Below, piece after piece: positions 1 to 6,716 of a stretch of 6,716 bases of DNA (its first letter is position 1; each line of letters starts with the position of its first letter). Made by a program: the position numbers and the translations under genes. Below the pieces are notes generated by a model, which saw only the letters and a program-made list of their open reading frames with translations, did no database searches and was not told the DNA's origin. Source of the stretch: an uncultured Pseudodesulfovibrio sp. (GTDB lineage: Bacteria; Desulfobacterota; Desulfovibrionia; Desulfovibrionales; Desulfovibrionaceae); contig CAMYLL010000152.1 in NCBI GenBank assembly GCA_947259235.1, forward strand, positions 1 to 6,716, in the 5' to 3' direction.

Positions 1-110
1 AGGTCTGCATGGAGCTGGGGGCCTTCGCCTACCTCCACAAGCCCGTGGACATCGACGTCCTGAGCCAGACCCTCAAGGCCGCCAACGACAAGATCCGGGC
101 AGAGAAATAA
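1..110 (+). CDS. Single-domain response regulator, 3' end only (partial)
   Basis: The window opens inside this gene; codons run from base 3 to the TAA at 108-110. The 35 visible residues are the end of a CheY-like receiver. LGAFAYLHKPVDID contains the conserved Lys-Pro of the beta5/alpha5 junction (Lys codon at 39-41), followed by a last amphipathic helix and a short charged tail (AANDKIRAEK). It stops right after the receiver fold, so no output domain follows. The pattern KPxDIxxLxxxxKxA matches the third receiver (2962-3390) better than the second (1865-2215), which suggests paralogy with the third. It lies 19 bp upstream of the sensor kinase and is probably in the same operon. The phosphoacceptor Asp lies outside the window, so activity cannot be judged. 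Confidence 0.85.
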   Translation, partial: VCMELGAFAYLHKPVDIDVLSQTLKAANDKIRAEK

Positions 111-129
111 CCGGGAACCGGGTGACGAC

Positions 130-1884
130 ATGGCGATGATAGACAGATTCAAGCCCAAGTTCTGGGACACGGACAACGCCGTGAGCCCGGGCCGCAGCCT
201 GTTCAATTACCGGCGCATCTGGCGGCTGGCCATCCTCCTGCTGACGGTGGTCACCCTGGTCCCGCTGCTGGTGCTGACCTTCATCGACTACAACGTCACC
301 CGGTATTCCCTGGAATCGGAAAACCTCATGCGCACGGCACGGACCACGTCCAACACCCGGCGCACCGTGGCCTACTTCCTCAATTCCAGGGACAAGGCCC
401 TGGAGTTCGTCGCCAACCAGAACGGCGTGGACAGCCTGCGCAACCCGGCAACCCTCAAGGGCATCCTCGATTCCATGAAGCACAGCTTCGGCGGCTTCGT
501 GGACCTGGGCCTCATCGACAGCACCGGCCGTCAGGTGGCCTACATCGGCCCCTACCAGCTGCTGGGGCGGGACTACAGCGGCCAGGAGTGGCTCGCCAAC
601 ACCCTGACCAGGGGCAGCTACACCAGCGATGTCTTCCTGGGCTACCGCGACGTGCCCCACCTGATCATCGCCCAGCGCATCACCGATGCCAGGACCGGCA
701 AAGACTACGTGCTCCGGGCCACCCTGGACACTGCGCAGTTCAACGCCATCCTTTCGGCCATCGACCTGCCCGGCCAGGGCGACGCCTTCATCGTCAATCA
801 TCACGGCGTCATCCAGACCCCGTCCCGCCACCGGGGCGCCATCTTCTCCCATGTCGACCTGCCCATCCCGGCCTACTCCGAGATCACCAGCGTGCAGCAG
901 GAGACGGACAGACACGGCATGGAGTACACCGTGGGCTACGCCTACATCGAGGGCACGCCCTTCATCCTCCTGGTGCTCAAGAAGACCTCGGAGCTGATGA
1001 AGCCATGGGAAACCGTGCGCATGGAGCTGCTGTGGATGCTGGTGGTCAGCATCGCGGTGATCCTCATGGTCATCGTGGGCGTGGCCACCTACATGGTGGA
1101 CAAGATATACTTGGCCGACCAGACCAGGGCGCGCGCCCTGCACCAGATGGAGCACACCAACCGCATGGCCTCCATCGGCCGTCTGGCAGCGGGCGTGGCC
1201 CACGAGATCAACAACCCCCTGGCAATCATCAACGAGAAGGCGGGGCTGATCAAGGACCTCTTCCGGTTCAAGGAGGAGTATTCCCATGACGAGCGGCTGC
1301 TGGCCAATGTCGATTCCATCATTGCCTCGGTCGAGCGGTGCGGCCGGATCACCAAGCGGCTCCTCGGCTTTGCCCGGCACATCGACGTCCACGTGGAGCC
1401 CATCCGGTTCAAGCACCTGGCCGAGGAGGTCATCAGCTTCCTGCACAAGGAGGCCGAGTACCGCAGCATCACCATCCTCATGGACATTCCCGAGGACCTG
1501 CCCGACTTCATCTCGGACCGGGGCAAGCTCCAGCAGATCTTCCTCAATCTGGTCAACAACGCCTTTCAGGCCATGAGCGACGGCGGGCACATCGCCATCA
1601 CCGCCCATCAGGCCGGAGGCGACACCCTGACCTTCGAGGTCAAGGACGACGGCTGCGGCATCCCCGAGGCGGACCGCAAGCGCATATTCGACCCCTTCTT
1701 CTCCACCAAGAAGAAGACCGGCGGGACCGGGCTGGGCCTGTCCATCACCTATGGGCTGGTCCAGGAACTCGGCGGCTCCATGTCTGTGGAGAGCACCGTC
1801 GGCAAGGGCACGACATTCACCATAACCATGCCCATCAAGGCCACCCCAAGCGAGGCAAGGAAGAATGAAGATACTGTTGGTTGA
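130..1884 (+). CDS. Membrane sensor histidine kinase with extracytoplasmic Cache-like domain
   Basis: This 584-aa kinase should sense an extracytoplasmic ligand and phosphorylate the neighbouring receivers. Layout: a short cytoplasmic N-terminus; TM1 at about residues 31-52; a periplasmic region at about 53-297 with double-Cache-like patterns (DLGLIDSTGRQVAYIGP; a second lobe near GDAFIVNHHGVI); TM2 at about 298-323; a short linker without an obvious HAMP domain; a HisKA helix with phospho-His358 in AHEINNPLAIINE; then a HATPase domain. All ATPase boxes are present: N box NLVNNA (Asn477), G1 DDGCGIP (506-512), F box FDPFFSTK (520-527) and G2 GGTGLGL (531-537). HEINN also fits the ExxN phosphatase motif of HisKA kinases. 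The start at 130 is preceded by GGTGA at 121-125; an in-frame ATG at 136 is an alternative. The stop lies inside the next gene (20-bp overlap). The ligand cannot be predicted. It looks intact and active. Confidence 0.93.
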   Translation: MAMIDRFKPKFWDTDNAVSPGRSLFNYRRIWRLAILLLTVVTLVPLLVLTFIDYNVTRYSLESENLMRTARTTSNTRRTVAYFLNSRDKALEFVANQNGVDSLRNPATLKGILDSMKHSFGGFVDLGLIDSTGRQVAYIGPYQLLGRDYSGQEWLANTLTRGSYTSDVFLGYRDVPHLIIAQRITDARTGKDYVLRATLDTAQFNAILSAIDLPGQGDAFIVNHHGVIQTPSRHRGAIFSHVDLPIPAYSEITSVQQETDRHGMEYTVGYAYIEGTPFILLVLKKTSELMKPWETVRMELLWMLVVSIAVILMVIVGVATYMVDKIYLADQTRARALHQMEHTNRMASIGRLAAGVAHEINNPLAIINEKAGLIKDLFRFKEEYSHDERLLANVDSIIASVERCGRITKRLLGFARHIDVHVEPIRFKHLAEEVISFLHKEAEYRSITILMDIPEDLPDFISDRGKLQQIFLNLVNNAFQAMSDGGHIAITAHQAGGDTLTFEVKDDGCGIPEADRKRIFDPFFSTKKKTGGTGLGLSITYGLVQELGGSMSVESTVGKGTTFTITMPIKATPSEARKNEDTVG

Positions 1885-2215
1885 CGACGAAGTGGAGCTG
1901 GTCTCCGCCATGGCTGAACGCCTCTCGCTGCGCGGCATGGACGCGGACTGGACCGACAGCGGGGAAAAGGCCCTCGCCATGGCCAAAACCTGCCGGTACG
2001 ACCTGGCCGTGCTCGACATGAAGATGCCCAAACTGAGCGGGCTGGAGCTCAAGCACAAGCTGACCACCCTGTGCCCGGACATGAAGTTCATCTTCCTCTC
2101 CGGCCACGGTTCGGAGTCGGATTTCAAGGCGGGCTGTGCCGAGGCCACCTGCTACCTGATCAAACCCGTCCGGCTGGAAGAGCTCATCGCCAAGATCGAT
2201 GAGGCCGGGCGCTAA
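1865..2215 (+). CDS. Single-domain response regulator (CheY-like receiver)
   Basis: This 116-aa protein is a complete receiver with no output domain. The acidic pocket is D7-D8-E9 (LLVDDEVEL), the phosphoacceptor is Asp51 (AVLDMKMP), the switch Ser is S79 (FIFLSGHG) and the conserved Lys is K100 (YLIKP). It begins 20 bp before the end of the kinase gene in another frame, with AAGGAA (1857-1862) just upstream, so translation is probably coupled and this is the likely direct partner of that kinase. It is shorter and more divergent at the C-terminus than the receiver at 2962 (KPVRLEEL rather than KPxDIxxL). Without an effector domain it probably acts as a relay intermediate, a phosphate sink, or by binding another protein. 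Confidence 0.93.
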   Translation: MKILLVDDEVELVSAMAERLSLRGMDADWTDSGEKALAMAKTCRYDLAVLDMKMPKLSGLELKHKLTTLCPDMKFIFLSGHGSESDFKAGCAEATCYLIKPVRLEELIAKIDEAGR

Positions 2216-2218
2216 AAC

Positions 2219-2227
2219 AAAGGAGGG
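2219..2227 (+). promoter_or_regulatory. Strong ribosome binding site setting the start at 2232
   Basis: AAAGGAGGG ends a few bases before ATG 2232. It rules out an upstream in-frame ATG at 2199, which lies inside the preceding receiver gene and would add 11 unconvincing residues. Confidence 0.8.
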
Positions 2228-2231
2228 ACCG

Positions 2232-2876
2232 ATGAACAACGCATCACCAGACAACCGGGAGGGAGTCCGCTTCTTCGGCACGGTCAGCGCATCGGTTTCC
2301 CACGAGGTCAAGAACGTCCTGGCCGTGGTCAACGAGGCCGCCGGGCTGCTGGAAGACTTCACGGTCATGGCCGAGCGCGGCATGCCCATCGACCCGGCCC
2401 GGCTCAAGCGCGCGGCCCAGTCCATCCAGGGCCAGGTCCGCCGGGGCGACACCATCATCAAGAACATGAACGCCTTTGCCCACTCTGCGGACGCCCCCGA
2501 GGCCGGGGAGGACCACGAGACCGACCTGGCCGAGACCCTGCGCCTGGCCGTGAACCTGTTCACCCGCATGGCGGACATGCGACAGGTCTCCCTGGCCCTT
2601 GGCGAGGTAACGCCCGCCATGTCCAGGGCCAGCGGCTTTGACGTCATCCACCTGCTGCACGGGGTCATCGGCGCGGCCTTTGCCGCCATGAGCGCGGGCG
2701 ACGCCCTGACAGTCTCCCTGACCGGGCGGGACAAGGGCGCAACGTTCACCCTGTCCGTCCCGGGCAGGAGCGTGGCCCCGCCGGGGGACGCGGAGTTCAC
2801 CGCCCTGGCCCGGCGGCTGGGAGCCAGCGCGGAGACAGACGAAAACGGCGCCCTCGCGGTCACCCTCGCCCGCTGA
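2232..2876 (+). CDS. Degenerate histidine-kinase-like protein (putative histidine phosphotransferase or phosphatase)
   Basis: This 214-aa soluble protein has the two-domain outline of a kinase core without a sensor. Residues about 14-85 form a DHp-like helical hairpin with a candidate phospho-His24 in SHEVKNVLAVVNEAAGLL. This block closely matches the adjacent kinase (AHEINNPLAIINEKAGLI), including the ExxN phosphatase signature. Residues about 135-214 look like a decayed HATPase fold. GAAFAAMS (147-154) aligns with the kinase's N-box stretch NNAFQAMS but has lost the Mg/ATP-binding Asn (Ala148). No G1 DxGxG, F box or GxGLGL G2 is visible. ATP-driven autophosphorylation therefore looks impossible. 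Known proteins of this build (ChpT, Spo0B) shuttle phosphate between receivers. By inference this one links the receivers on either side, or dephosphorylates one of them. It lies 16 bp after the second receiver and 85 bp before the third. Automatic annotation may simply call it a histidine kinase. Confidence 0.8.
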   Translation: MNNASPDNREGVRFFGTVSASVSHEVKNVLAVVNEAAGLLEDFTVMAERGMPIDPARLKRAAQSIQGQVRRGDTIIKNMNAFAHSADAPEAGEDHETDLAETLRLAVNLFTRMADMRQVSLALGEVTPAMSRASGFDVIHLLHGVIGAAFAAMSAGDALTVSLTGRDKGATFTLSVPGRSVAPPGDAEFTALARRLGASAETDENGALAVTLAR

Positions 2877-2889
2877 CGGGCGATGACGC

Positions 2890-2907
2890 GATCATGACCG
2901 GATCATG
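2890..2907 (+). repeat. Two direct GATCATG repeats, 11 bp apart
   Basis: GATCATG occurs at 2890-2896 and again at 2901-2907. The 11-bp spacing puts both copies on about the same DNA face. They sit in the only sizeable gap of the cluster, just upstream of an AT-rich stretch and the third receiver. This could be a tandem activator or repressor site, or chance. Confidence in function is low. Confidence 0.3.
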
Positions 2908-2923
2908 GCAGGGCGATTATATA
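2894..2923 (+). promoter_or_regulatory. Possible internal promoter before the third receiver gene
   Basis: ATGACC (2894-2899, 4 of 6 to the -35 consensus) and TATATA (2918-2923, 4 of 6 to the -10 consensus) are 18 bp apart in the 85-bp gap before ATG 2962. The region from 2915 to 2961 is strikingly AT-rich compared with its surroundings. A separate promoter would let the third receiver be made at a different level from the rest of the cluster. The match is modest. Confidence 0.3.
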
Positions 2924-2961
2924 AAGAACCACAACAACAAGACATTCCAAGGAGAAATACA

Positions 2962-3390
2962 ATGACTGAAAAAGTGCTGCTCATCGACGACGAAGTGGAT
3001 TTCCTGGAGAACCTGTCCGAGAGAATGCGTGTTCGCGGCATGGACGTCAGCACGGCCCAGACCACTGACAACGCCATCGACGCCGTGGAAAGCGCGGAAT
3101 ACGACGCCATCGTCCTCGACCTCCAGATGCCGGGCATGAACGGCATCGACATGCTCAAGGTGATCAAGGAACGCCACCCGGAGATGCAGGTCATCCTGCT
3201 GACCGGACAGGCCACCCTGGAGGCGGGCATCGAGGCCATGAAGCTCGGCGCCATGGACTTCATGGAAAAACCGGCAGACATCAACTCCCTGACCGAAAAG
3301 ATCAAGAAGGCCCAGGCCAAGAAGATGCTCATCGTCGAGAAGAAGGCCGAGGGAAAGGTCAAGGACATCCTGGCCAGCAAGGGCTGGTAA
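2962..3390 (+). CDS. Single-domain response regulator with Lys-rich C-terminal tail
   Basis: This 142-aa receiver has all key residues: acidic pocket D9-D10-E11 (LLIDDEVDF), phosphoacceptor Asp53 ([12 protein letters not shown]), switch Thr81 ([12 protein letters not shown]) and Lys103 (DFMEKPADI). After the final helix a charged tail of roughly 20 residues ([23 protein letters not shown]) continues. It is too short for a known output domain and may be a docking or coiled segment. The start at 2962 is fixed by AAGGAG at 2949-2954. An upstream in-frame ATG at 2905 would add 19 residues translated from an intergenic-looking AT-rich stretch and is unlikely. It resembles the partial receiver at the window's left edge (KPxDIxxL). 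It probably ends the signalling cluster, since a strong hairpin follows. It may be the final phosphate acceptor of the relay. Confidence 0.93.
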   Translation: MTEKVLLIDDEVDFLENLSERMRVRGMDVSTAQTTDNAIDAVESAEYDAIVLDLQMPGMNGIDMLKVIKERHPEMQVILLTGQATLEAGIEAMKLGAMDFMEKPADINSLTEKIKKAQAKKMLIVEKKAEGKVKDILASKGW

Positions 3391-3435
3391 GGCTTCTCTA
3401 CGGGCCACCCGACCCGTTCATCAAACCGTCCGTCC

Positions 3436-3467
3436 CAAGGGGCTTCGGCATCTGCCGGAGCCCCTTG
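3436..3467 (+). terminator. Strong hairpin, probable terminator of the signalling cluster
   Basis: The arms 3436-3449 and 3454-3467 pair over 14 bp (CAAGGGGCTTCGGC with its complement, one G-U pair) around a 4-nt loop ATCT. It starts 46 bp after the third receiver's stop. The 3' side is not a T-run (TGTGCGTTG follows), so it is a weaker intrinsic terminator than the stem suggests. It could also protect mRNA 3' ends. Confidence 0.65.
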
Positions 3468-3469
3468 TG

Positions 3470-3479
3470 CGTTGCAACG
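3470..3479. promoter_or_regulatory. Perfect 10-bp palindrome upstream of the fumC promoter
   Basis: CGTTGCAACG is a perfect palindrome placed 14 bp upstream of the TTGACA box. Its position fits a regulator site for fumC, but a 10-bp palindrome can occur by chance. No regulator can be named from the sequence. Confidence 0.3.
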
Positions 3480-3493
3480 TCACGGCGCGCGCA

Positions 3494-3523
3494 TTGACAT
3501 CCTTCCCGCCATGCCCCACAAAT
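3494..3523 (+). promoter_or_regulatory. Probable sigma70-type promoter of fumC
   Basis: A perfect TTGACA (-35) lies at 3494-3499. The best -10 is weak: ACAAAT at 3518-3523 with an 18-bp spacer (3 of 6). Transcription would begin about 30 nt before ATG 3557, leaving a short leader. Such a weak -10 with a consensus -35 could mean activator dependence. Confidence 0.4.
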
Positions 3524-3556
3524 GGCAGACTGATCACCACATACGGGAGACACAGC

Positions 3557-4958
<1,402 letters not shown>

Positions 4959-4975
<17 letters not shown>

Positions 4976-5567
4976 CCGGGACCAGGGCGTAGAGCGTCGC
5001 CCCCACCATGATGACCACCAGCGCCACGTTGACCCCGGCCAGCACCCGGGGCGAACGCAGGGTATGCAGGAGCATGGAACCGGCCCAGCCCCACAGGCTG
5101 TGAAAGGACACCTGAAAGACCAGAAAGGTCGGGATGAAGATCGCCATCTCAATGGCCAACGGCAGTGACGGGTCCGCCAACTGGCTGAACCCCACCACGG
5201 ACATGGCCCAGCTCTTGGGGTTGAGCGGATGGATGAACACCCCCTCCACAAAGCTGAACCGCCGCGCCGCGCCCGGCTCGGCAAGGCGCATGCGCAGCAG
5301 CTTCCAGGCCAGATACAGGATATACCCCATTCCCCCGACCTTCATGACCAGCGCCGCACCGGGCGAGGCCATGAACAGCCCGCCGAGGCCAAGCCCCACC
5401 AGCGCGTTGAGCCCCACCATGCCCACCGTGGTCCCTGCCAGAAAGGGCAGGGCCGAGCGGAAGCCCGTGGCCTGGCCGATGGCCATCATGGTCAGGTTGC
5501 CCACCCCGGGCGTCCCGGTCATGACGATGACGAACAACACGAAGGCGGCGTAGGTATCCAGGCTCAT
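4959..5567 (-). CDS. LysE/RhtB-family amino-acid exporter
   Basis: This 202-aa inner-membrane protein has the size and pattern of the LysE/RhtB efflux family. Hydrophobic segments lie at about residues 6-20, 39-66, 71-91, 118-130 (weaker), 137-160 and 176-197. Family marks are TGTPGVGNL near the end of TM1 (17-25, usually TPGP), a glycine-rich TM2, and HPLNPKSW (113-120), the conserved NPK motif. Substrates of such exporters are amino acids or derivatives; which one cannot be told. The start at 5567 is set by AAGGAG (5575-5580 on the minus strand). A longer reading from 5654 would add 29 polar residues from the leader. It is divergent from the MocR regulator, which probably controls it, and its 3' end overlaps fumC tail to tail by 17 bp. 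Confidence 0.88.
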
Positions 5568-5581
5568 GGGCTCTCTCCTTT

Positions 5582-5611
5582 GCCGGGCGCGCTCAATGGA
5601 CGCGGCCCGGC
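5582..5611 (-). other. GC-rich leader hairpin next to the exporter's ribosome binding site
   Basis: The 7-bp arms GCCGGGC (5582-5588) and GCCCGGC (5605-5611) are inverted. A further 3 bp can pair inside after a bulge. In the exporter mRNA the stem ends one base before the AAGGAG (5575-5580), so it could limit ribosome access or simply reflect high GC. Confidence 0.4.
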
Positions 5612-5647
5612 CCTGGGGCTGGGGTTCTTGATTCACGCCTTGTACGG

Positions 5648-5676
5648 TTGACATTGTATGAGGTCAATGCAAACAT
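5648..5676 (+). promoter_or_regulatory. Putative promoter of the MocR-type regulator
   Basis: A consensus TTGACA (5648-5653) is followed 17 bp later by a weak -10, AAACAT (5671-5676), preceded by an extended TGC (5668-5670). Initiation would fall at about 5683-5684, that is at or beside the start codon, implying a leaderless or nearly leaderless mRNA. The -10 is poor, so another start upstream is possible. Confidence 0.35.
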
Positions 5677-5682
5677 TGTCTG
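5653..5682 (-). promoter_or_regulatory. Putative promoter of the LysE-type exporter
   Basis: Read on the minus strand, CAGACA (5682-5677, 4 of 6) and TACAAT (5658-5653, 5 of 6) are 18 bp apart. The start would be near 5646, giving a leader of about 80 nt that contains the GC-rich hairpin. It lies face to face with the regulator's putative promoter, so a single bound protein could block both. Confidence 0.4.
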
Positions 5683-5691
5683 CATGACAAT
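5653..5691. promoter_or_regulatory. Four ATTGT-type half-sites, probable MocR operator
   Basis: Half-sites alternate in direction: ATTGTA (5653-5658), GTCAAT (5663-5668), ATTGTC (5675-5680) and GACAAT (5686-5691). They form two inverted repeats (ATTGTA-N4-GTCAAT and the perfect ATTGTC-N5-GACAAT) with centres about 22.5 bp apart, or two helical turns. ACATTGT is also directly repeated at 5651 and 5673. They overlie both putative promoters and the regulator's start codon. MocR proteins are dimers that often bind repeated sites near their own gene and a divergent one, so autoregulation plus exporter control is the natural reading. Confidence 0.5.
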
Positions 5692-6716
5692 ATGGAACCC
5701 CGTGCTGGCCCGGGACTCCGGGCCGCTCTTTCTGGAACTGGCCGACGCCATCGAGCGGGACATCGCCTCCGGCGTCCTGCGCCCGGGCGAGCGGCTGCCC
5801 ACCCATCGCGACCTGGCCGACGCCCTGGCCGTCAACGTCTCCACCGTGACCCGGGGCTATGGCGAGGCCGAGCGGCGCGGGCTGGTGGCGGCCACCGTGG
5901 GACGGGGAACCTTCGTGGCCTCGGACGCGGGCACGGCCACCTCCATGGTCGCCTTTGAGCCTGCCGCGCCCGGCATGATCCAGATGGGACTGATCACCCC
6001 GCTGCACTATCTGGACCCTGACGTGAGCGACGGCTTCAAGCGCATAGCCCGGCGCATGGACCCGAGCGCCTTCATGCGCTACACCGAGCCGCGAGGATTG
6101 CCCGAACACCGCCGCGCGGGCGCGGCCTGGGCGGCCCGCTACGGCATAAAAGCCGAGGCCGAAGAGATCATCGTCTGCGCCGGGGCACAGCACGCCCTCA
6201 CCTGCATCCTGGGCGGTCTGTTCCGCGCCAGGGACCGCGTGGCCACGGACGCCCTCACCTATCCCGGGCTCAAGACCCTGGCCGCCATGCTCGGCATCCG
6301 GCTGGTCCCCATCCCCATGGACGAGGAAGGGATGATCCCCGAGGGGCTCGACGCCGCCTGCCGCAGGGAGCCGATCAGGGCCGTCTACCTCATGCCCGGC
6401 ATGCACAATCCCACCACCATCTCCATGCCCGACCACCGGCGCGACGCCATCGCCGCGCTGGCCGAGACCCACGACCTGCTCGTCATCGAGGACGACGCCT
6501 ATGACCTGACCACCCCCGGCGACGCCGCCCCGGTGGGATGCCGCGACCGCGAGCGGTCCGTCTACATCGCGGGCATGTCCAAGTCACTCGCCGCCGGGCT
6601 GCGCGTGGCCTTCATCGCGGCCCCACGGCGCCTGCTCAAGCCGCTGGCCCAGGCCGTGCTCAACACCATCTGGATGACCCCGCCCCTCAACGTCGAGCTT
6701 GCCGCCATGTGGATAG
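5684..6716 (+). CDS. MocR-type transcriptional regulator, GntR winged helix plus aminotransferase-like domain (3' end outside window)
   Basis: The reading frame stays open from ATG 5684 to the window edge (344 residues; full MocR proteins have about 440-500). Residues 12-78 are a GntR-type winged helix: GPLFLELADAIERDIASGVLRPGERLP, HTH around LADALAVNVSTVTRGY, wing GLVAATVGRGTFV. From about 100 on comes a fold-type I aminotransferase-like domain: GAQHAL, MPGMHNPTT (Asn242), EDDAYD (Asp270, Tyr273) and SKSLAAGLR with Lys300 as the PLP Schiff-base lysine. The PLP residues look intact, so it should sense PLP or an amino-acid-PLP adduct. The start is supported by the typical MTIWNP opening, but there is no Shine-Dalgarno. 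The gene is divergent from the LysE-type exporter, its likely target. An alternative reading as a pure aminotransferase is ruled out by the HTH. Confidence 0.92.
   Translation, partial: MTIWNPVLARDSGPLFLELADAIERDIASGVLRPGERLPTHRDLADALAVNVSTVTRGYGEAERRGLVAATVGRGTFVASDAGTATSMVAFEPAAPGMIQMGLITPLHYLDPDVSDGFKRIARRMDPSAFMRYTEPRGLPEHRRAGAAWAARYGIKAEAEEIIVCAGAQHALTCILGGLFRARDRVATDALTYPGLKTLAAMLGIRLVPIPMDEEGMIPEGLDAACRREPIRAVYLMPGMHNPTTISMPDHRRDAIAALAETHDLLVIEDDAYDLTTPGDAAPVGCRDRERSVYIAGMSKSLAAGLRVAFIAAPRRLLKPLAQAVLNTIWMTPPLNVELAAMWI

Noticed and set aside
73..2148. A 691-aa open frame on the minus strand opposite the kinase and receiver.
   Set aside because: It is antisense to two clear genes with intact motifs. 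Its product is low-complexity and resembles no family. Such frames are a common by-product of high-GC codon bias.
1835..2863. A 342-aa minus-strand open frame opposite the second receiver and the degenerate kinase.
   Set aside because: The product is rich in Arg, Ser and Ala with no recognisable domain, and the plus-strand genes have good ribosome sites and motifs.
3400..3417. Small inverted repeat ACGGG...CCCGT after the third receiver as a terminator.
   Set aside because: Only 5 bp of stem with an 8-nt loop and no T-run; the hairpin at 3436-3467 is far better.
3523..3540. TGGCA upstream of fumC as a sigma54 -24 element.
   Set aside because: There is no matching TTGC -12 element at the required spacing.
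5692..5958. An 88-aa plus-strand open frame starting at 5692.
   Set aside because: It is out of frame with the MocR regulator, whose frame carries the winged helix and PLP motifs; the product is Arg/Pro/Gly-rich shadow sequence.

Overview
The window is high-GC, gene-dense bacterial chromosome. It has no RNA genes, mobile elements or CRISPR. Stand-alone receivers clustered with a Cache-type sensor kinase, plus the overall protein style, suggest a Desulfovibrio/Pseudodesulfovibrio-like sulfate-reducing bacterium. This is an inference from style, not from a marker gene.

Left part (1-3390, all + strand) is a compact two-component or phosphorelay cluster. It holds the tail of a single-domain receiver (ends 110), a membrane sensor histidine kinase with an extracytoplasmic Cache-like domain (130-1884), a 116-aa receiver overlapping it by 20 bp (1865-2215), a 214-aa kinase-like protein that keeps the phospho-histidine motif but has lost its ATP-binding motifs (2232-2876), and a third receiver (2962-3390). 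No visible protein carries a DNA-binding or enzymatic output domain. The cluster may therefore relay phosphate between receivers, or signal by protein-protein contact. The degenerate kinase is the most interesting gene: it resembles a histidine phosphotransferase or dedicated phosphatase derived from a kinase like its neighbour. A strong hairpin at 3436-3467 probably ends this unit.

Middle part (3557-4975, + strand) is a class II fumarase (fumC) with its own likely promoter and an upstream 10-bp palindrome. Its 3' end overlaps by 17 bp the 3' end of a convergent gene for a LysE/RhtB-type amino-acid exporter (4959-5567, - strand).

Right part: the exporter is divergent from a MocR-type regulator, a GntR winged helix fused to a PLP-dependent aminotransferase-like domain, which starts at 5684 and runs off the window. 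The 116-bp gap between them carries four related half-sites (ATTGT-type) forming two inverted repeats about two helical turns apart. These overlie putative promoters for both genes, so the regulator probably controls itself and the exporter. The regulator's start codon lies inside one repeat and has no Shine-Dalgarno sequence.
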